Below are positions 1 to 10,952 of a stretch of DNA of 64,000 nt, piece after piece (position 1 is the stretch's first letter; every line of letters starts with the position of its first letter). Below the pieces are notes generated by a model. The model had not been told where the DNA came from and made no database searches. It saw only the letters and a program-made list of their open reading frames with translations. Source of the stretch: Gyromitra esculenta (lineage: Eukaryota > Ascomycota > Pezizomycetes > Pezizales > Discinaceae); contig JBCAML010000011.1 of NCBI GenBank assembly GCA_038503075.1, positions 186,001-250,000 on the forward strand. The letters run 5' to 3'. Position numbers and translations under genes: made by a program.

Positions 1-646
1 AAATAATCAAGACAAATGATACGAGGTGTGGGGTAATAAGGCATCCAGTTTTTCAAGGATACCCGCCCCAGAATGAGGTCGCATGAAACCGAGTACGAGT
101 GATATAATGTGATAAAACCCTAACCCAAATGCAGTCCAATTCGAAACTATCGATCCGCATGCAATATCAACGGCACAATGCTCGTCGTCAATTGGAAGTG
201 TATCAGATAAATCAAACACTTACCTCCTTGCATAAAGTAAATCAGGAAGCAGGAAAGGTGTCTTGTCCTATCATAAAATGCCGCCTGCCCGCGGGGTGCA
301 CTTGGACAGCTCGCTTCTGTCCAATCCTTGTCGGCCTGAGCATGGGACGGGCTTATCATTCGGTATCGTAAATAATGCTGCAGCTATTGTCAGCCATAAT
401 GTAAATCAGACCCCCAAAGCGGTCACTATTCGTACGCACTAATCAAAGGCAGCAAAGTAGAGTAAATAAACAAGGTCACCGGAACTAAGCTCTCTAAAGA
501 AAGGTCAAGTGCCGATACACGTGAACTTCAAACACCTCCGTATACGTAAATGCGCTTTAATAGAGATATATAGAAGCCTTGCCCAACCTTGTGCCTGGAG
601 GCTCCACTTAACAGTAATATTCTTTTCGCAAGCACGATAATACAGT
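1..646. other. gene-free left edge, upstream of DUF6594 gene
   Basis: I see no coding segment, tRNA or repeat that I can support here. The right part is the presumed promoter and leader of the + strand gene starting at 647. No clear TATA box is visible. Confidence 0.5.
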
Positions 647-2507
647 ATGCCCTCCGCAACCACAGACACCTGGAATAACCCTCAAATCCCTCCACCTCCA
701 CCTTCTCCAGCTATGGTGGGAACGCGCTATAGAGACACTTCTCCATCTGCCGATCCCGACTACGAAGCGCGGTATCCAGAAGCGCCAGTGAACCGCGCCG
801 AAAACAAATCACCAACGAACGTAGAACTACCTCCGATTAGTAGACAGCCTAGTACCAATAAATCCCACCACCGATCTGATTCAGTACCTAGGAATCCACA
901 GAAGAAGAAGCGGACGCGCATCCCTAGTGGTGGAGTAGCGCTTGGAGACGACCAAACGAACGTGCGATCAAGTCGGTCGCAACAAGGCCTAGGGTACAGT
1001 AACATAGCGTCAAACTACTATCCCCCGCCAATGTCGCAGTACCAAAATAACCAAGGAGGCTACAACAGTGGCTACCCCCAAGCAAACACGGGATATCCAG
1101 AACCTATTTACTATAATAGTGGTTATGGGGGAAATATTAATAGCTCTTATCCCCCACCACCTCCACTAAGCCACATATATCCGCCGCCACCACCCAGAGT
1201 AGACTGCGATGGTTACTGGGGAAACCACTATGCACCGACACATTTTCCGCATCCAGCTCCAAACACGCCGCCGCCAGGGACGAACGGTAACGAAGATGTT
1301 TTCCCGTTTTTGGACCCGGGGTTTGAGTACTCAAAGAAACAGACAAATGGAACCCATAAAGAGAACTATGAGAATGGAAACGGGAACGGAGTGCAAAATG
1401 GCAACGTGTCACCGACAACAACGATTGAAAGGATCGAGGAGACAAAGGAGGGAGAAGGAAACGAAAGAGAAAACGGGCTGGTGGATTCTCTAATAAGAGA
1501 TGAGGGGGATTTTAAAGATGACAAAACTATCCCTAAGTCATATCCTTCTCCACGTAGGTGTCTTCCTTTTTCTCAACATCCTAGATGTATCTCGTTATAA
1601 CACCTATATTTTCTTAGCGCTATCTCCTACTCCATCCTCAATTATTCAATACCGCCCAACTGGCTACCCTCTCCTTGCAAAAACACTTTCTACAACACCT
1701 TCACTACAACTCTATCGCCGTTTTTCAGCCTTGAACCATCTCCTTCTTTTGCATCTGCAAGACGAGATCTCAGAACTAGAAAATGTCCTCGCCGAGCTCG
1801 ACGAACAAGAATACCTTATGAACGGCGGTGCCGGATTACGTGCAAGAAGAGGTATGGGAACCAACAGCAGGAGACTACAGGTGATGGGCGCTATCGCCTT
1901 CAAACTACGCCAGTATAGTGAGCTACCAGCGATACTTTAGTCCTTACGGAGATAATGCTGATTCCAGAATAGATAAAGCGTTAAAAGGATACACAGATAT
2001 GAACACGGCCTTAGAGCCGGCTGGCGAGGAGGATGTGAAAAGATATAAGGAGTGGATGGAGACGAGTCGACCGTTAGTGAAAGCGGAGGGAATGGTCCTA
2101 ATAGGACATCCTGAAGATCTGGCATGTCTGCAGCGAAGAACAGATGTTACGGATACGTTGGATATCATAAATGGCTGGAAGCGTGAGGCCACGAAAAGAT
2201 CATATACAGAAACAATAGAGGTATGTTTGCCTCCCTAGACCTAAGCCTGGGCCTTACTCATCTCTTCTTACAGACTCCGTTTTCACCAGCATTTAAACTG
2301 GGTATGACAGCGTTGTCATGTGGTATTGCTGGGCTGGCAAAATGGAGAGCGTCCCACGCAGTGAGTACGGGACTGGAGGTTTCGTTAGCGTTGGCAGCAG
2401 GAGCGTAAGCTTATTTTTCTCACGCTTCTCCCTTTTACAACATATCCTTAAACTAACCGTCGAGTAGGACCGGAGGCGCTGCTGCGATGATGTGGGCGTT
2501 TTTATGA
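647..2507 (+). CDS. DUF6594 domain protein, probable membrane protein
   Basis: Five-exon model: 647-1553, 1618-1917, 1973-2220, 2274-2404 and 2468-2507. It gives an uninterrupted frame of 541 residues. All introns are GT-AG (53-64 nt; donors include GTGAGC, GTATGT and GTAAGC). Residues 1 to about 300 are a disordered Pro/Tyr/Asn-rich head. Next comes the fungal DUF6594 start signature: GYPLLAK, then YRRFSALN, then an acidic helix with LQDEISELENVLAELDEQE. It is followed by KLRQY and, after the 1918-1972 intron, KALKGYTDMNTALEP, which fits the family pattern. The C-terminus has two short hydrophobic stretches, shorter than the usual three-helix membrane anchor. The family has no known biochemical role. 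The first exon is low-complexity, so the exact start is less certain than the domain. Confidence 0.82.
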
Positions 2508-3300
2508 TCAGGGTTATGAGCTTTATAAACTAAAGCCCCAGATGTGAGATTTGGACTGAAGGATGTAATAGGACCGTTTCAAGAGGATGTATATATTCTT
2601 TGGTCTTATTGGGCTAAACTAGTCTTGTGTGCCATTTAACGCTCTTTAATACGGAGATACTTCATATCCTATGTATATACGTATATTGCATATTCCACTT
2701 TGATGACTAAATGGTACGCGACTTTGAGATCAACGCCATTAATGCATTAATCCATATTTAGTTCATGCACGCTTATGCGTTTATAGATGAGTATATGTAT
2801 TCTTGTGAAGACTAAAGCCTTAGTAGTAGTTAAAATCCTTCCTGTGATTGAGTGTTGTACAAGATTCCAACCAATAAACAATTGCCCATAATTTGTGATC
2901 TAGAACAGTTATCCTTGTTTCAGCCTAAAGAGTTACACTATACACTTGGAAAGCTCCAAAGTATGAAGTATCTTTGATAAAGAGACACTAAATAAAACCG
3001 CCGCGCGGCTGAAAGGCTTAGGAAACCAAGATTTTCAGCTTAAAGATCTGTCGAGTGATCGAGGATGATGGAACTGGCAGCTACGCAATCCAAGTTTGGC
3101 ATCGAAGCTGAGTTGATTGGTCCGGGATACTATTCCCGCGCAGCAAGAGCAATACTACGTGTGGCGCCGGAATCCGACAGTGAGTAGAGCTGAGGCGCAA
3201 GGGTGCTGGCAGGGCTCAGGGTTAGGGCTAACAACTACAACTATAACAGCACACTACTAAAGCTTCTAACATTCAACGTCCAACATCCACTTCAATCGCC
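2508..3300. other. intergenic, nothing recognised
   Basis: AT-rich spacer between two + strand genes, with no ORF or repeat that I can support. It holds the 3' region of the DUF6594 gene and the upstream region of the F-box gene. A single telomere-like unit at about 3217 stands alone. Confidence 0.5.
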
Positions 3301-5473
3301 ATGGAGGGCACCACCAAATCCTCCACGAGCAGGATCATGACATATCAAACCATATCGAGTTTCGAATGCCTCCTGACATTCTATGGGCCAATCGCCGACA
3401 TGATCGTTGGGTATCTCCACATTCGCGAATTCACCTCACTGGCACAGACAAGCAGCACTCTACGAGAGTTTATATTCTCATATTCTGCTATTTGGCGAGT
3501 CTTTGATGTGCGTACTCTTACTCCCGAGGACACCTACGCCTGCGATGGGCCAATCCCTGAACTTCGGCACGATCCGCTCCAAGTGTGGGACAGAATAATG
3601 GATCTCTACCAAAAGAATGCGAGTCTATCTCAGGTTGGATACCCATCCCATTGGAGTATTGATTGAAATTTTGACCGAGTCGCTCCAAAGCTATACATTC
3701 CGTACCACTCGCAGGAGATGACGAAGAATTTTCTAAATAGCATATTCGGAAATCTCAAGATCGGGATTAATGTCGAAAAGCTGAACCTAGACGGAATGCC
3801 GATTACTAAAGATGTCTTATTCGCCATTACAGAGAGGTTGGATGGAACTTTGAAGGAACTGAGCCTGAAATGCTGTAAGAAGCTTGGAACAAACGATTTC
3901 ATCAAGCTTTTGGAACTACCACTGCCAGAGGAGGAACGACCGGCGATAAATCTGCCTAAATTAAGAAACCTATATGCCAGTTGGCCTTGTACCACTCTTT
4001 GCCCTTCTCTACAACATTACATTTTGTCGTTCAAAACGAGACACTAATATGGCTTCGTCTTTCTAGGTCTATGGGACTAGCATATACTTGGATATAGACT
4101 GGCCCGACCCTACGCATGCTCAGGCGGCTGTCAAGATAGCCTTGAAGGAAGTGAAAACGTTGTGTTTAGCTCGCAAGATTATCTGTGATGTGCGTGTGTG
4201 CCCCAAGTGCGCAAGAGTATTTGGCATAAAGCCATTCTCAAAGTGTTCGCGCTGCCTATCTGAGGATGAATCGGAATTTTGCTATCACTGTGAGGATAGG
4301 CCCAATCCTTGCTATGGGTGTTCGTTGTGAGTTTCCTCGCCTTAAATAATCCGTGATTTGCGGCAAAGGCGCTTACTTGTTACAATAAACGACGGCAACG
4401 TAGGTCATACTGTAAACGTTGTCGTCCAATCGTTAGCGCCCTCATTATTGATGGTGAACTTAAAACCCTTAGACAGGAGGGCAGCTCCGCAGAGAAGCCC
4501 CGGGGTTGGCTATGCCAAAAGTAAGGCCCTCCTCGCGTCTATAGCCTTTTAAATTCTGTGATACATTAACGAACGATTACCTTAATGCTTCATCAGATGC
4601 ATCTGCGAAAAATTCGATACTACAAGCTGCCTGAAATGTTCCAAAATCATTCTTGTCAGTGACGATGACAAGAATCGCAAAATACCAGCCCACAGCAGTT
4701 CCTGCTACAGTTGCAAGGGATACTACTGCTACGACTGTGCTTTTTTCGAAAACGACTTCCGAAATTGTAGCTCATGCTGGAATTGGATGTGCGATGTACT
4801 TTCTCCATTCCCATCTTCACAAAAACATACGCCCATTCTCACTTTATCGGTTTTAGGAATGTTTGAACCAGCTTACCCTTTCTATCAGTCTCGATCTCTG
4901 GTGCAAGGCTTACGACCTAGGATTCCCTCCTAAACGAACCGCTATGAGCCCTTCCCTTTCTTCCTCTTCCTCTGACTCTTGCCCCGGCTCTTCTTACTCT
5001 TCCCCTTCGTCTGTGTCTTCAAGTCACTGGAGATTTCTGGGAGAGACTAATGACGAAATAGTGAAGCGCTCTGAATTATCTGAGAAGCTTCTTCGGCAAG
5101 TTCTCGAGGGAAGGGCTGCAGAACGGAGATGTTTCAAAGAGATCTGCTCCGCATGTAAACAATGGTCATGCGAGGAATGCCTGCCAAAATGTACCTGCGA
5201 GAAGGTGGGCGAGATTTGTGACGTGCACTGTGGTATGAATTGGATTTTGGTAAGCGGGGGATAGCTGATATACTAATAGGCATGATAGATAATCCAAGGG
5301 GCTTCTGTACCACATGTGGGCAATGGTTGAACGGATCGGAATATATTTCTGAAACCGAGGATGAGGACGATTGGGAGTGGCAATCGCACCGCTCACATAG
5401 CTCTGTTGGTAGCTCCGATCCGATCCATGACATGGGGCCGCCAGCTAGGCTCCCGCCGACTCGCACACTATAA
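3301..5473 (+). CDS. F-box / leucine-rich / cysteine-rich protein
   Basis: Probable substrate adaptor of an SCF-type ubiquitin ligase, by its F-box-like N-terminus (roughly residues 18-65, with IADMIVGYLHIREF and TSLAQTSSTLREF). LRR-like strands follow (VEKLNLDGMPIT, TLKELSLKCCKKL), then a long Cys-rich zinc-binding tail of many CxxC pairs (VCPKC, SRC, YCKRC, CLKC, YSCKGYYCYDC, CSSC, CTTC). Model: exons 3301-3633, 3691-4025, 4081-4326, 4404-4520, 4597-4795, 4857-5232 and 5289-5473, giving 596 residues. Four introns have good donors and a TACTAAT branch is seen at 5271. The first intron (donor GTTGGA) and the one at 4026-4080 (donor GTCGTT) are weak. An obvious alternative, 3989-4066, would break the frame, so that junction could be mis-modelled or hide a frameshift. 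The whole protein family looks fungal-specific; the target is unknown. Confidence 0.78.
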
Positions 5474-6344
5474 ATTGGCTGCTCTGTCGAAAACTTTAAG
5501 TAGTTTTGGGATACCCGTGCGCATGGATAGTTGTATGGTTGTTGTATGTGCTTTTAATACTACTGTTTATGGATTTGGCTACAATACTTGAGAAGAAACT
5601 ATAAGCTGCAGCTTTTGTCAATTTTTTTTGTTCGTTTGTCAGTCAATCATCCTCAACACTACTAAAGTTGCAGCACTCAAAAGCCATAGGGACGTTGGCG
5701 GGGTACGGAGGATATGGGCTCAACACCACGCTGGGCAGAATAAACTCTCAGGTTAGCATTTGCTGTCAGGGCCTATCCGATATGGGTGATCCACTTTCGA
5801 AGAGAAAATCAAATATAAATTTAGCAAATTGGTACCAGTAATCAAACAAAAGAGGGACAAAATTGACTGACGAAAAGGACCGGCGAAATGGAATGACGAA
5901 GAAGACTGACGACAAGTAAGAAGTAGGAAATAAGAGAGTGCAGAAGATCCAAAGTTTCCGAACAACCTTACCAAACCAAAAAGGGGTGAAGAAAATCCCT
6001 GAACCAAGCCCCCCAGAAGAACATATTAATCCAAATCACAAAACTCAGAGGCAAAGAGATAGACGATAAAGGAAGATCTACGCGGGGTAGATAGAACATA
6101 CGATAACGTACGAGACATCGATATGGGAGACAAGTCTCACCACTACCGAGTGATATGGAATAACGAAGAAAAAGACCCAATACCCCAAGAAGCGACAAGT
6201 CAACGAAAGCAAAACCTAAAGTTCAAATAACTAGGCTCTCTTCTACATTCGAAACACAGCCCCCAAACAAGTGAGGTCAGATATAAGATCCAAGATAACG
6301 CCAGTTGAGGAAGGTAGCTTTTGCTGGTCGAAAGCCAGGTAGGC
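5474..6344. other. spacer downstream of F-box gene and RT ORF
   Basis: Convergent spacer between the F-box gene and the minus-strand reverse transcriptase. I looked on the minus strand for a tyrosine recombinase (R..HxxR..Y) or other DIRS gene and saw none. Only short unsupported ORFs are present. Confidence 0.45.
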
Positions 6345-8156
6345 TTAAGGTGTGGTGGACACTCCGGAGCGGCGATGAAGAAGAGGCCCAAGTTTAGGAG
6401 ACATAGTTTTGATGCGTTTCCGATCAAACGAAGAAAGAGCCTTAACAAGCTGAGAATCCTCGGAGCAGGAGTTCTTACAGGCCGTAATATCCACGTCGTA
6501 CTTGGCTGCTTGAAGTAGACACCGCCGAAGCACATCCATCGCATTGCCACTTATGGTTCCCTTCATAAGGCTACGTACGACATCCAAGTTGTCGATGTGT
6601 ATAAGCACCCTTTTATGCTGCAGCTTCTGTCCCCAACGCAAAAAACATTGCTCCACCGCTTGCATTGCTCGAGTGCCTCTGTCCTCCGGCTTCTGTGAAT
6701 CTTTTGGTAGATGCAAAGCGAATGCTTGCGAAGGAGTTATGTCGGCCAGTCTTTGCTCGCGGAAACGGTAGAAACCACCCAATCCTTCGGGATTAGCCCC
6801 GTCCAAAAAAACATCGATAGTTTGCCGATTGCTAAAAACAAATTGTACCGAAGGTATAGTTGCGAGAAGATCTTGCCACCACACCAGGTCCTCGCGAGCT
6901 TCATCTGGGATGGGTCGCGGCACAGTAAGTCGCCCAGTTTGAGCAACATGTTCTTTTTGAAGGTCGTACAGCCGCCGAAGAAACGTACGCCCGAGTGGGA
7001 TGACTGAGGCGAGAAACGACAGGAAACCTATAAGAGATTTGAGATCGGCCGCAGAAACCGAGTCCCGGTCCAGATGTTTGCTTAACAATTTCATACCCTT
7101 CTCTTGTTTTTCACGCGTTACAAGGGCTTCCATCTTCATCGTGTCTATCTTAAATCCCCCATAAACAACAACAGTTCCCTGTTCGTTTTTCGCGAGCTTA
7201 ACGTTGAGTCCTAGCTGACGAGTGAGGTCCATGTAGATACTATCAGCGACTTCCCAGTCTGAGCCGGGTGGGAGAATGATCAAAAAGTCGTCCAGATAGT
7301 GCACCACCTTAGCATTGAGTGGACGCAATTTACGTTCCAATATCCAATGAAATAATTCCGCAAAAAAGTTAAACAAGTAGGGCGCCGTGCGTAAGCCAAA
7401 CGGGAGAAAGCGTTCGCAGTAAAATTTATCCCTCCATGAAAAACCAAGTAATCTGCTGTCCAAAGGAGAAACGGGAATATGGCGATATGCGTCTTGGAAA
7501 TCGCGTTTGAGTATGACACAACCCCGCCCCACGGATGCGATGACCAACAGCGCTTCCTCAAATGAAGTATATCTAACAGTTCCCCAGTCTTCATTGATAT
7601 AGTCGTTTACCGAAGTCCCAGCTGGAGCAGAAAGATCGTGTATACGCCTCTTTTTTCCATCAGACTTATCGATTAACCCCAGAGGACAGCTAACAAAAAA
7701 TTTCGGTAGCCGATTACGGTTGTTGCCAAGCAGTTCAAGGCGATGGTGGGATATCTGCTCTTGCAAGTCCTTCTCAAACAGCTCTGGTTGCCTGGTTGCT
7801 GACTCGTGATTTTTGTAGATGTGCACTTTTGATCGTGGTCCTTCGTATCCAATTCTCGCTCCATATTTAATTATGCCAACAGCAGCATTAGCGACATGTG
7901 AATCTGGGTATTCTTTCAAGAGCTCCTCCCAGGCAGATGCTATAAGGGGGCATTCGGGCATGGGATTTTGGTGGGGCGTGAAGAGGGGATAGTGCATTGT
8001 GGTGTTGGGCCTTCGCTGGTTTCTCGGAGGGTGATTTTTGCTAACTAGTTCAGCCAGCTGTGGTGGGATTTCCACGGAGTCTGAGGGGATATCTGGGCCA
8101 CCATCCGTAGATTTAGCGAAAATGCGGTACAAAAACATCTTTGGAATCCAGTTCAC
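6345..8156 (-). CDS. orphan DIRS-type reverse transcriptase-RNase H
   Basis: Uninterrupted 603-residue ORF. Residues 70-110 carry the DIRS-like pre-RT block (KEYPDSHVAN, then IGYEGP). The RT follows: RIHDLSAPAGTSVNDYI near 171, catalytic KRDFQDAYRHIPV (Asp219), LPFGLRTAP near 251, and the YLDDF box at 287-291. An RNase H domain follows, with FLDGA (Asp452), Glu502 and HIDNLD (Asp522). The YLDDF plus LPFGL.TAP combination is typical of tyrosine-recombinase (DIRS-like) retroelements rather than LINE, Ty1 or Ty3 RTs. No gag-like ORF, recombinase, terminal repeat or target duplication was found nearby, so it is either a remnant or a standalone or domesticated gene. The lack of stops argues for recent activity or selection. 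An alternative start is the Met at residue 54. Confidence 0.85.
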   Translation of the reverse strand: MNWIPKMFLYRIFAKSTDGGPDIPSDSVEIPPQLAELVSKNHPPRNQRRPNTTMHYPLFTPHQNPMPECPLIASAWEELLKEYPDSHVANAAVGIIKYGARIGYEGPRSKVHIYKNHESATRQPELFEKDLQEQISHHRLELLGNNRNRLPKFFVSCPLGLIDKSDGKKRRIHDLSAPAGTSVNDYINEDWGTVRYTSFEEALLVIASVGRGCVILKRDFQDAYRHIPVSPLDSRLLGFSWRDKFYCERFLPFGLRTAPYLFNFFAELFHWILERKLRPLNAKVVHYLDDFLIILPPGSDWEVADSIYMDLTRQLGLNVKLAKNEQGTVVVYGGFKIDTMKMEALVTREKQEKGMKLLSKHLDRDSVSAADLKSLIGFLSFLASVIPLGRTFLRRLYDLQKEHVAQTGRLTVPRPIPDEAREDLVWWQDLLATIPSVQFVFSNRQTIDVFLDGANPEGLGGFYRFREQRLADITPSQAFALHLPKDSQKPEDRGTRAMQAVEQCFLRWGQKLQHKRVLIHIDNLDVVRSLMKGTISGNAMDVLRRCLLQAAKYDVDITACKNSCSEDSQLVKALSSFDRKRIKTMSPKLGPLLHRRSGVSTTP

Positions 8157-9504
8157 TCTCTTATAGAAAGTTCTATAGTCGAATAGGGAGTAAAGAGTGC
8201 AAGTTAAAGCTTGTAGCTACAAAGGAGGTCACTCGGAGTCTAGAATAAATTTCGGAACCTGGTATGGCTGTGGTGCTCACGACTGCTGGAGGGAAACGAA
8301 AACTGTCTTTATTTTAAGAGAACCTACCCCGCCTTGATAATTGATGGAGTACCTTAGGTTATGGGACTGAGGCAAACTAATTCTAGTCACATGCAGACAA
8401 ATATTACAAAGTACTCTTATCTATGACGCCGGTAGATGTTTTGAAATCACGCTTATCCCGACGGAATAATTACTATTATGATACAATTTCAAACCAAGTC
8501 ACACCTCGTTGGCTCGTTTTTTGAAAACATCAAAGGCCTAGGCTTATGATCCCCACCTGCACTGATGACGAGGAAAAATACGTACCATATCAAGTTGCAT
8601 TTTCTTACAATTATCCACTCAGTCTATGAGTAACTACATGCAGTTCCCAGTAAGCCCCCGAGTTGTATTACATCTACCTATAGTTAAGATATCACTCAGG
8701 CGATAATTGGGTTAGGAACAAATGCTAAAAGGACTAGCATATGATTCCAGGAACGATTTACTTAATTTAGTCGCTTAAGGCTGCCCACGTATATTCACAA
8801 AGATTCCTGAAAAATACATAGCATATCGCTATTCGCAGTATGTCAACAGGGAACAAACCCTATAAACCCTGCAAAGCTAGTTTTTCAGCGAAGAACATCT
8901 TTTCGATTTACTTCCTTCTGCTTCTTGCGATCGGTTCTTTTAGTGGAAGCAGCGATTTTGCTCTAGTGAATGGCCTGAAGAATTCTACATCAAGCTATAG
9001 ACATACAGAGTTTGCCTAAATCAGCCTGTCCTACTAATTTGTACACGGAAAATCTAACTGCATATGCGCCTATACCTGGTTCAAATTAGGCGGTCAATGG
9101 AAGTACTAGGCTCGATTCGGTACTAAACGAGACGACATGCAATATCACCCGGTTTTCTGAGCCATTCCAACGACGCCTCAAAGCGCTAGCCCCCAGATAG
9201 ATTCTTATGCTGAAACTACATGTATTCTCTATTTCTTCACCAAACTTCCGAATCTAGAAATTTAAAATAAAATGGGTGATAAAGACATAATTATAATAGA
9301 CATCACGATGCCAAGCAAGTTTTCGCAGTTCGTGATACAACGTCAAACCCAGCAGCCAAACAAAAAAACGCCCTACGACAAATGTGATATACCTGACGAC
9401 TGATAAAAGCAAAACTAAGAACCTCCATGAATTTGTATGTCCCCCTCAAGTTAAACTCAGGCACCCCAGCACAAGGCTTGAACCGAGCAAACAAATTCAG
9501 TCTA
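8157..9504. other. gene-free AT-rich spacer
   Basis: No ORF above about 60 codons with coding character on either strand and no repeat that I can match within the window. It may hold the upstream region of the RT ORF. Confidence 0.45.
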
Positions 9505-9796
9505 CAGTCACTCACGGGGTGACGGCGAATCCTGTCTGATGGCGAACAGGGGTCCGGCTACATCTCCAAACCATAGGATTCACAACTTTTTCACAAAACA
9601 TTAGAAATTTTAGATTCCTAATTAGTCTCTTCAATCTATTGATCATAGGTGCTATTTCAGGACTATTTTATTCTTGAATTTGCTGTTGGGTGCTTTTTGT
9701 GTTTTCTTGGGGAATTACCATTGCTGGTTTAGTGCTTGGCCCGAGCAACCCTTGTTCGCCATCAGACAGTATTCGCCGTCACCCCGTGAGTGACTG
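9505..9796. mobile_element. MITE A, 292 bp, TA target duplication
   Basis: The ends are near-perfect inverted repeats of about 47 bp. The left arm begins CAGTCACTCACGGGGTGACG at 9505; the reverse complement of 9796 leftwards begins identically and continues through the GGCGAAT and TGTCTGATGGCGAACA blocks with one or two mismatches. TA dinucleotides flank both ends (9503-9504, 9797-9798). There is no coding capacity. Ends starting CAGT with a TA duplication point to a Tc1/mariner or pogo-type transposase acting in trans. Confidence 0.85.
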
Positions 9797-9994
9797 TACC
9801 CCGCATCATCAGGCACACAGAAAAGGCTTATACCCTTGTAATAGCGAGTCTCTTGTGCTCCGACACATATAAGTTTAAATTGGTTATTATAGTTGGAGGG
9901 TGTGACAGCTTCGCTATAGGCGGATTGGCCTCGCTTCAGGTATTCATTGTGTGACAAAAGATACTAGTCACAGAACCCCCCCGTTTCCCTACTA

Positions 9995-10198
9995 CCGTAT
10001 TTACTCGGATAATTGGCTAAGTCCGGTATCTCCGGGCTACTTATAGCAACCAGCAAACTACACGTTGTGTACAGAGGCTGTGGCCGTTGCAACACTCTGT
10101 TCTGAAATCTGGAAGTACAACAACTTTATATATAATTTGCTGGTTGCTACAAGTACCTCGGAGATACCGGACTTAGCCAATTATCCGAGTAAATACGG
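9995..10198. mobile_element. MITE B, 204 bp, TA target duplication
   Basis: Inverted ends of about 60 bp: the left arm starts CCGTATTTACTCGGATAATT and the right arm is its reverse complement. The arms continue through TGGCTAAGTCCGGTATCTCCG and TAGCAACCAGCAAA with few mismatches. TA flanks both ends (9993-9994, 10199-10200). The interior is about 80 bp of unrelated AT-rich sequence. It is not related to MITE A, which lies 198 bp away. The transposase would be of the Tc1/mariner-pogo kind by the TA duplication; none is encoded here. Confidence 0.88.
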
Positions 10199-10952
10199 TA
10201 TTGATAAACTACAAATCACAGGATAACCCTGTTTGGCTTGATACCCTCGCTGATCTGTAGGCGCGAGGCAGACTGAAATGATAGTTAGAATTAAACTTTG
10301 TTTTCATGGTTGCCTGGAATTAGCTCCAAAAAAAAGTCGCGCAAAGATAGGTTTAGCTTTGTCAGCATTGGGCTTTGGGTTTCAATCTTCCAATTTGTCA
10401 TTGACTATTAAAACACCTATTGGTTAAAGAATAAGCATTATAAGCATTAGCCCGAGTAGCAGAGAAGCAACTTTAGTACCGAGTTCGGAATATGCCAAGG
10501 TGTATTTTGCAGTCTGTCTTCAGTACATCTGACTAAATGGTTGCGATCTTGTGTTAGGTAAGGAATAAGCTTATTTAAAACCAGACCTAATTAAATTTTC
10601 TAGTACTCTACATAGGTAGAAAATGAAATTTCTTAAAACCTAAAAACCCAACAACGGAATCAGAATAATCTTTATTTTTATTCCCTTATTTTTTTTAAAA
10701 ATCATTTGACTATTTGTTTCTAGCCACAAAAATCCCGCATGCAACAAGAAACTATAGCGTGAAAAAGACAATGTACCATATCTTTATTATGAAGTATATA
10801 GATAATATTTCAGAAGGGAATATAAATAACGATCATACCTATTTAATGGCAAAACAAATAATACATCCATATCCTCCTAAATACAAGCAACACTTTACGC
10901 CAACAGAAAGAAAGAAACCGTTTAAGGACCACCACTACTGCTCAAAATTCTC
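10199..10952. other. spacer with LINE 3' scrap
   Basis: AT-rich 3' flank of the coiled-coil gene. Apart from the probable LINE tail fragment at about 10688-10775 nothing is recognised. Confidence 0.4.
10688..10775 (-). mobile_element. probable 3'-end fragment of the Tad-like LINE
   Basis: Read on the minus strand this resembles the 3' end of the LINE at 52217-52300. Both share the blocks CATGCAAC, TATAGCGTGAA and AAATCATT in the same order, and both abut a run of T on the + strand, which would be the poly(A) tail. The similarity is partial, roughly three quarters over about 40 bp by eye, so it is an old or divergent copy. Confidence 0.4.

Noticed and set aside
3217..3230. Telomere-like GGGTTAGGG
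   Set aside because: Single unit only; a similar lone unit at about 26420. No array.
5753..6344. Possible tyrosine recombinase downstream of the DIRS-type RT
   Set aside because: No R, HxxR or Y motif spacing in any minus frame; only short hydrophobic ORFs.
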